Source: Pseudopithomyces maydicus
Taxonomy: Eukaryota > Ascomycota > Dothideomycetes > Pleosporales > Didymosphaeriaceae
Length of the DNA: 64,000 nucleotides
Assembly: GCA_026873275.1 (NCBI GenBank)
Contig: JANTUC010000011.1
Location: forward strand, 1,054,001 to 1,118,000
Direction of reading: 5' to 3'
This document shows, in pieces, positions 58,001 to 64,000 of this stretch (positions are counted from its first letter, which is position 1; every line of letters begins with the position of its first letter). Made by a program: the position numbers and the translations under genes. A model generated the notes under the pieces. That model was not told the DNA's origin. It saw only the letters and a list, made by a program, of their open reading frames with translations, and searched no databases.

Positions 58001-60032
58001 TTACGCCCTCCGCTCATCCATCGCATTCCGCGCTTCCGCAGCCTCAACCGCGCCCTTCCAATTCGTCCTAGAAATATACAACCCCTCGATAGCAGCGACG
58101 ACGCCAAGCGCAACAGCAGGACCCTAAAAATTGATCAGCACTCATATCCTCGTATAGCAACGTAGCGTCTTGGAATTGTACTCACCGTCCATAACCCCCA
58201 AAGCTCCCACCCGGCCCCAAAAGCCAGCCCAAAACTAATCGGCATGCCGATAACATAGTACGCAAAAGCGCAATGTAACCGCCAATTTCCTGCTTTCCGA
58301 TACCGCGCAGGATACCGTTCGTGTTCGCTTGCATGGCGTCGAATAGCTGGAACGCAGCGCAGAGGGGGAGGAGCGCACCGACGAGCTCGATGACGTCCTC
58401 GTCGGGTGTGAAAAGTCGCGGGATGTAATTCCTGAGGAGGGAAAGGAAAAGCAGGTTGAATATGCCCACGAGAACGGAAAAGAAAACCGCCACCTTGGCC
58501 GCCATGCGTGCATGCTCGTGGAGCGTCGCGCCGATCAGGTTGGCGATACGCGTGGATGCCGCGACCGCCATGGGGAAAGGGAACTGGAACATGATGCCTG
58601 TGACGGAACCGAGGACGGACTGCGCGGCGAGGGTCGTGGGGCCCAGCCAGCTGGATGAAAGGGTTAGGATTTCGAAGGCAAGGAATTCAGCGAGCACCAT
58701 GATGAGCCCCGGGACGGCGAGCCGGATCATGGGACCCCAGTTTTTGAGGGCCCGGCGGTCGAAGCCGCCCCAGCACTGGTAGCCATCTATGAAGCGTACG
58801 TAGAGGAAGAGGAGGAGGGGCATGATGTTCTCTGTGATGGCGACGGCGATGGGCGCGCCGACGAAGCCCCAGTTGAGTCTCCAGACGAAGATGTAGTTCA
58901 TCAGGGCGTTGAGCGGGGCGCAGATCAGCAAGATGTACATGTTTGCGGAGAAGAGGCCCTGGGCCTGGAGGTAGCGTTTCCCGCTTTCGAAGGCGGCGTA
59001 GCCCGGGGCGCCGGCGATGATGATGCGGAGGTAGAGGCCGGCGAGGCGGGCGGTTTCCTTCTCGGGGACGATGAGGGAGAGGATCTGCGTGCCGAAGGCC
59101 CAGATGATGACTACGGGGATGGTGACGAGCCAGAGGAAGTAGACCATGCGTTGGAGCTGGAGGCCGACGAGATGGGGGCGTCCGGAGCCGTAGGCTTGGG
59201 CGCAGAGAGTGTCCAGGGAGGTGGCGAGGCCTTGGTAGACAGCGTAGCCTGTTATGCTGGCTGTCATACTGGCGAGAGACACGGCTCCTAGCTCGATCTT
59301 GCCGATGTGGCCTACGGTGAAGATTGAGGCAACTGGTAGACTGTATTGCAGCAAGAATGTCAAGATCAAGGGCGCCGAACTCTTCAGCAACACTTTCGTT
59401 TCCCGCTGCCACGTCGTCTTGAGTCTTCCAGAAGCAACCGCCTCTTCGAACCTCTCTGCTATCTCCCTGCGGGTATCCAACCCAGCATACGGTAGATCCG
59501 GGTCTCCTAGAAGTGGATTCCGCTCGCTGGATTCATGCGGATGCCGATTGTCGGCCGTAGCACTTTTTGTCTTCCGCAACCCAGGCATACTTAATCTCCG
59601 GGCTATGGCTCCGTAGCCCCCTTCTTCGCTTTCTCTCCTCGGGTGCTTTGGGGGCAAAAGATCATTGTCGCGGAGTAAGCTGCGTTCCTGCTCCCGCATT
59701 GCTTCCCGCTCTCTTTTTGACAGGTAGCTATGCTTCTTGAAGGGTTCGTGAAGCAAGTTGCTCTGATTTGGCACACTGGAAGAAAAGATGGCGGTTCCAC
59801 GGGATCCAGGATTCATGTAGTTTGGTCGGCGGTAGGAATTGATCATGGAGTATTGGCGGATAGTCGACGAGCCGCTGTCCGACTCTTCCTCAGATGCAGA
59901 ATCGTCATCTTCATAGTCGCGCGCGATGGCTTCCTGTGCAATGTGCGGAGAAGACGAGAGCCTTTCCAGCTGGGCGGCAATGTCTGATACGGGTGCATTT
60001 TCGTTGTCGGCGGGATCCCGTGATGGCGCCAT
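58001..60032 (-). CDS. MATE-family efflux transporter
   Basis: Exon 1 60032-58186, a 62-nt intron (GTGAGT, GCTGATC branch, TTTTTAG) and exon 2 58123-58001. A 200-residue Ser/Arg-rich leader precedes 12 predicted membrane helices; FLLQYSLPVASIFTVGHIG and RIANLIGATL are recognisable MATE (MatE) positions. MATE carriers export organic cations or drugs in exchange for H+ or Na+, probably at the vacuole or plasma membrane. One base is missing in AAAA 58264-58267 (TTTT in the gene): the frame before it reads GGYIALL, and the other continues AYYVIGMPISFGLAFGAGWELWG, then through the intron to a normal C-terminus. Corrected length is about 656 aa. Without correction the last two membrane helices are lost. 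Confidence 0.88.
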
Positions 60033-60875
60033 AGTGCAGACGTGCTGGTGGGGTTGTTCCGACGTCGCACAGCAAACTCCACCGGCTCTGAACGGCGAAC
60101 AAGGCAGGGCAGAGGTCCCGGGAAAGGCTTGATGAGAGATCAGAAGGGAAGGTCAAGTTTTATGCAGGCGGCAAGTGGGGAACGCAGGTAAACTAGTTTT
60201 TACGGTGCAGGGCCTCAGAGGGCAAGGTGCGGCAACTCCGTGCACTTCTTTCAGTTTAAGAGCTTAGCTCTCCGCCCTTTTTCTTCGCCGCATCCCATGC
60301 ACATCAGCACCCAAGCAACTTCCAAGGTGAATGACTCAATACTCGTCATCGTTCAGCTCCCAGGACCGTAACATCTGGGAATTATCGTATGCTCAGGGCA
60401 ACAGATGCAAACTGCACTGAAAAATCGGCGCGGAATAAGCTCCGATAGGCGACGCCGAGGCATGATAAGGCCGACAAGGATGCCTCGAGGGTGGATTTTT
60501 CGACGAGACGTGATTTGAACGATCAGTTGCAGACCGTTCATCGTATGTCGTTGGGGATGTGGGCACTGTCGACCAATGAGTTTTATGCGACCTGTCGTGT
60601 AACTTTGCAAGAGTGAGAGCACCGTGCGTCATTGCTGAGCTGAGGTTACCAAATGGCCATTCAACAGGTAGAAGAAAGAAAAAATAGCTGCACCCTTGGA
60701 AGTAGAGATCTGCATAGCAGGCATCGCGTGCAGGGGTGAGGTGGCGGAGTAGCCGAATGCCATTCCATCTGGCGGATTGAGAGGCGTAACGTCCAACCAT
60801 AAACAGTTTTCCCGGAGGCAAAACTCGAAGAAAGCAAAGAGCTATTGAAAACACGATCTCATTAATGCAGACACT
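60033..60875. other. Intergenic, MATE to PQ-loop gene
   Basis: About 0.8 kb, holding the MATE promoter and the PQ-loop 3' region. The frames at 60353-60854 are not supported. Confidence 0.5.
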
Positions 60876-61848
60876 CTATCTAGCGATACTATCGTCGTTG
60901 CTAACAAGCGGTGTTCGTTCGTCTGCACTGTGACCATTGGCGACCGGAGTTCCAGATTTTGCAGCCTGTCTATCCCTCCACATGAACCAAAGGCTCATCC
61001 CCAGAAGGACCCCCTGCAGCAGACCGGTGAAAATGAAAAGGCCCCATGCACTCCAGCCAGCAGGACCCAGCCGGACTGCCAAACTCGCTGCGAATACGAA
61101 GCTTCCTGGTGTCTGTATGATCATCATGGGTACTGATAGGCTACCGGTTTCCTGCAGTTTCCATGTGGTTATGATCTGAGGTATATATTGGATGGCAGCG
61201 AGCGTGGTAGCCAGAAGCCCCAGGAAGTTAGCCCAGCCTCTAATGTGCGAGGGCGCAGCGTAGACAAAGACGACCGAGCCGAGGAAGGCAAAGACGAAGA
61301 AGGCGAGCGAGAGGGCGAGGACAATGATAGCTTCCTTCCACGTGGGAAGGTTCGTGTCTTGTTGTTCGGCATCGGCGTCGGCGCTGCGTGGGAAGAAGAC
61401 GAGGAAGAGGAGCATGCTTCGAGCTGTTAGCAGGCGAGAAGGCTGCGGTGCAGGTGAGGCTCACATGAAGAAGAAGCATGTCCACTGTACTCCGATTTGT
61501 GCGATACCCAGGAGGGCAGCTGCGCAGGGGAAACGTCCAATCTCACTGCAGCAGGCCATGTCCCGGGTGCTTTCGGGCAGTGTCAAGATGTTCGCTATGC
61601 TGGCAGTACCCGACACAAAGCCCAACAGCACAAACAGTGGGCTGAGGCCCCGCGACGAGCGTCGCGCTATTATCTTTACATGTTGGGGGAGGTACGAGAC
61701 GAGTATGCCGACCAAGATGAAGCTGGGATGGTGGTGAGCTGTGGGTGGGTCGGATAGATGGAGAGGAAGGCACTCACACTGATATGGAGAAGTTGGCGAT
61801 GTCGGGATGCTCCAGCTCCCGACAACGAGTAGAGTCGGTAGGTAACAT
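60876..61848 (-). CDS. PQ-loop repeat membrane protein
   Basis: Exons 61848-61778, 61722-61465 and 61416-60876; introns of 55 and 48 nt have GTGAGT...CCAG and GTGAGC...GAAG, with a GCTAAC branch in the second. 289 aa. Two PQ motifs are visible: LVSYLPQHVKII in the first helix group and IQYIPQIITTW in the second. Seven membrane helices are expected. PQ-loop proteins (cystinosin/Ypq class) move cationic amino acids or similar solutes across the vacuolar membrane. The DERTPLV tail could be a di-leucine-like sorting signal. It diverges from pex12 over 231 nt. Confidence 0.82.
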
Positions 61849-62079
61849 AGTTGTGGTGTTTGATACCTGGTGAACGCGCCCAAGACGCGTGGAAGGGTGA
61901 GGCCCAGGCAGCTCCCGTGAGCTTGTGACGTCGGGACAGGAAACGGCAGGTGTAGCCGAACGCGCCTGCTGCTCCGATGCCTCGGCCCAGCGAGCGCGCC
62001 TTCCTCTCACAATCACAACCACTTGGTGCAAACCACTCATGCTTCCTCTTGCATTGTCTTGTCACAACCCTCCATCATC

Positions 62080-63477
62080 ATGGAGTTCTTGCCCAGCCTA
62101 CAGCATGGCATAGATGAACTGAAGCCCTCCCTCTTCGAACTCCTCTCCGAACAACAGCTCTCGTCGCTCCTTCCGCCCTCGCTCCGTTACCTGCTCGCCG
62201 TGTCCACGCATCGATACCCGCGCTATCTGCTGCCAGTCCTCAACTCCTTCGATGAAGTCTACGCATTCGTCATGCTCCTCGTGGAGCGCCACTTCCTGCG
62301 CACGTATGGCGGCTCCTTCACCGAGAACTTCTACGGCCTCAAGCGCGCAAAAGTACTGCGGGTCAAAGGCGGCGAGATCCCGCGCGCCCAGCTAGGCGCG
62401 AGCGATAGTGTGCGCGAAGCTGTGAAGCTGGGAGAAGGGGATGTGTGGCGGAACCTGGCAGTTCTGGTGGGCTTGCCATGGCTGAAGAGCAAGCTGGACG
62501 AGGGGTACGACATCCATGCTGCTCACTCCAACATACTGGGTGCAGGGTACAACCGAGAGAGAGAAGGTCTCCGGCCAGGTGCTACCATCAAAGAGAGGCT
62601 GATGTTCTACTACAAGTGGTTTTTGCGGAACATATACCCCAGCGTCAACGCCGCCTACTATTTTTCGCTGTTGGTCTTCAACATGGCATACCTGTTTGAT
62701 GGGACCAAATACTCGTCGCCATTTTTGTGGCTGATCGGGACCCGAATTCGTAGGCTAGGGGAGGCGGACCACAAGGCCATTGAGTTGGCGACGCAACCAA
62801 CCAGGATTGGACCTGCACGACCGGGAGAAGGGGGCTCCATGTTCACGCCAAGGAACATGGCACGCAGTATCAAACCACGCTTGCTGTCTTCCCTGAAAAT
62901 CCTGCTGCCGACAAGCATTTTTGCGTTGAAGTTCCTAGAGTGGTGGTACGCATCCGACTTTGCACGTCAACTTTCACGGAAAGCTGCCGAAAACATCGAG
63001 CTTCCACCTCCTGTGCTTCCTAGCCTACCTCCCTCAGCTAAAAGAGGGGTTTCGAACCAGCAAACGTCCTCGGAAAAGACACAACCCTCCTCCTCCCCTT
63101 CAGAAAAGCATAAACGCATTGATCCTCCCATATCGTCATCATCGCTTCTTCCCATTTTCACGGTAGTCCTACCTGCCGATTCACATCTGTGTCCGATTTG
63201 CACAACCCCAATTGTAATACCCACCGCGTCGACTTCCGGATTCGTGTATTGTTACAAGTGCATACACCAGTGGGTCGAAGGTGTGCATGAACGCCAAGTA
63301 GCATTTATGGAGGGCGCCGCGGGATTCAAGAGCGAGAATGGAGAAGAGGAAGACGAAGGCTGGGAGCGGGAAGAAGGTAGCCGTGAGGGCCGGTGGGAAA
63401 GCGGGAAAGGAAGAGACGCCATCACGGGGAGGAAGATGTTAGGTGGTACCGAAGCCTTGCGGCGCGTTGTTGTTTGA
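62080..63477 (+). CDS. pex12: Peroxisome assembly protein Pex12
   Basis: A single 465-aa exon. The Pex2/Pex12 N-terminal domain begins MEFLPSLQHGIDELKPSLFELLSEQQL, with several amphipathic or hydrophobic helices, followed by a Ser/Pro-rich linker and a C-terminal RING-like domain (CPICTTPI...GFVYCYKCIHQW). Pex12 forms, with Pex2 and Pex10, the RING ubiquitin ligase complex that recycles the import receptor Pex5. In Pex12 the RING is incomplete: two Cys pairs and His are visible, then a Glu-rich tail replaces the last ligands. Start ATG 62080 is supported by the conserved N-terminus; the open frame before it has no other good ATG. Confidence 0.92.
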   Translation: MEFLPSLQHGIDELKPSLFELLSEQQLSSLLPPSLRYLLAVSTHRYPRYLLPVLNSFDEVYAFVMLLVERHFLRTYGGSFTENFYGLKRAKVLRVKGGEIPRAQLGASDSVREAVKLGEGDVWRNLAVLVGLPWLKSKLDEGYDIHAAHSNILGAGYNREREGLRPGATIKERLMFYYKWFLRNIYPSVNAAYYFSLLVFNMAYLFDGTKYSSPFLWLIGTRIRRLGEADHKAIELATQPTRIGPARPGEGGSMFTPRNMARSIKPRLLSSLKILLPTSIFALKFLEWWYASDFARQLSRKAAENIELPPPVLPSLPPSAKRGVSNQQTSSEKTQPSSSPSEKHKRIDPPISSSSLLPIFTVVLPADSHLCPICTTPIVIPTASTSGFVYCYKCIHQWVEGVHERQVAFMEGAAGFKSENGEEEDEGWEREEGSREGRWESGKGRDAITGRKMLGGTEALRRVVV

Positions 63478-64000
63478 TCGATTTCAATTCTCACTGGTCC
63501 AATTTTTCGGACCACAACATATTTCGTACAGCAATGATACCCATTACGAACTTGTCACAGTAGTGCCCCACCCGTTCTTGCGACAGGCCCCCCAAAACCA
63601 ACATTCTGCTCTGCTCAAATTGTCAAATCCTGCGTCAGCACTCTTTCCTGGTTTGACAGATACCCGTTCCTCTGCAACCACTCCAGTTTGCGTTTTGCCC
63701 GAGTGATCTGCCAGCCAACATGCAGCTTCTGAGCGGTTTCCGGTAGCCTCTCGACTTGGTTCTTTATCTCCTTAACACCATTGGTCACCTTGCTGGCGAT
63801 TATGCTAATGCAAAACTTCCGACTAGTTGTACGAGCTCTTGTTCTGGCATGGACCATGTTGCTATTGCCACTTCTGCTCCTGTTGCTCTGAGTAATCGCC
63901 CTCGATGATCCCAGTTCTCTCTCACGGCCTGTGGTGATTGCATAGAACGTAGCAGCACAGTTCTGGAGGAAATCAATAAGAAAAAGGCGACGAATTCGGC
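63478..64000. other. Right-end stretch, one weak ORF
   Basis: About 0.5 kb beyond pex12. A minus-strand ATG frame of 80 codons (63615-63857) encodes a basic, Arg/Lys-rich sequence with no recognised family and no visible splice context; it may be chance or the edge of another gene. Confidence 0.3.

Noticed and set aside
58687..59412. 241-codon minus-strand frame inside the MATE gene
   Set aside because: It is an alternate frame of the MATE coding exon (Arg/His/Pro-rich), not a gene.
1..64000. CRISPR arrays, rRNA, tRNA and prokaryotic operon signals
   Set aside because: No regularly spaced repeats, no rRNA-like sequence and no convincing tRNA A/B-box pair were seen; gene structure is fungal.

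Overview
The window looks like one chromosomal segment of a filamentous ascomycete (Pezizomycotina; Dothideomycetes is my inference from overall protein resemblance). The grounds are short 45-150 nt GT-AG introns with CTAAC/CTGAC-type branch points, intron-poor long genes, and fungal markers such as a WC-2-like PAS/GATA protein, Pex12, Pmc1-type Ca2+-ATPase, spherulin-4 and Ctr families. No rRNA, CRISPR array, prokaryotic operon or intact transposon was seen, and no tRNA was recognised by eye.

Layout. 1-1.7 kb: nothing recognisable. 1.7-4.4 kb: FAR-17a/AIG1-like membrane protein (-) diverging from a bZIP factor (+). 5.0-10.5 kb: a large gene that splice-site reading joins into one unit with four tandem Ulp1/C48-protease-like domains. 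10.8-12.5 kb: MFS transporter (-). 13.7-18.6 kb: DDB1 (-) and the RNA polymerase III subunit Rpc5/Rpc37 (+), head to head. 19.2-24.7 kb: accessory stretch with a PAN/apple secreted protein, an unknown ORF pair, a broken F-box gene, a spherulin-4-like protein and a Ctr copper transporter. 25.7-29.3 kb: a membrane-anchored pseudo-aspartyl protease and a small secreted protein with Kex2-punctuated tryptophan-rich repeats. 30.4-36.2 kb: Golgi apyrase (Ynd1), glutamine amidotransferase-like protein, multi-spanning MFS transporter. 36.2-42.1 kb: gene desert with an AT-rich core. 42.1-49.8 kb: vacuolar-type Ca2+-ATPase, Pmp3-like peptide, MAPEG protein, CAP/PR-1 protein. 52.0-64 kb: WC-2-like PAS/GATA factor, F-box/WD40/UIM protein (Pof10-like), MATE transporter, PQ-loop protein, Pex12.

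A striking feature is that many conserved genes are broken by exactly one missing base, always restoring the family's frame when one base is added and mostly inside 3-5 nt homopolymers (Ulp-like gene, DDB1 twice, RPC5, F-box gene, YND1, MFS, F-box/WD40, MATE). The consistent direction points to consensus sequencing error rather than gene decay; coordinates below span these breaks. The two most novel items are the tandem Ulp-like protein (one complete catalytic set, one Cys-to-Ser copy, two degenerate copies) and the repeat-containing secreted precursor at 28.6 kb. No single metabolic cluster is evident; the genes are mostly independent housekeeping, transport, secretory and regulatory functions.
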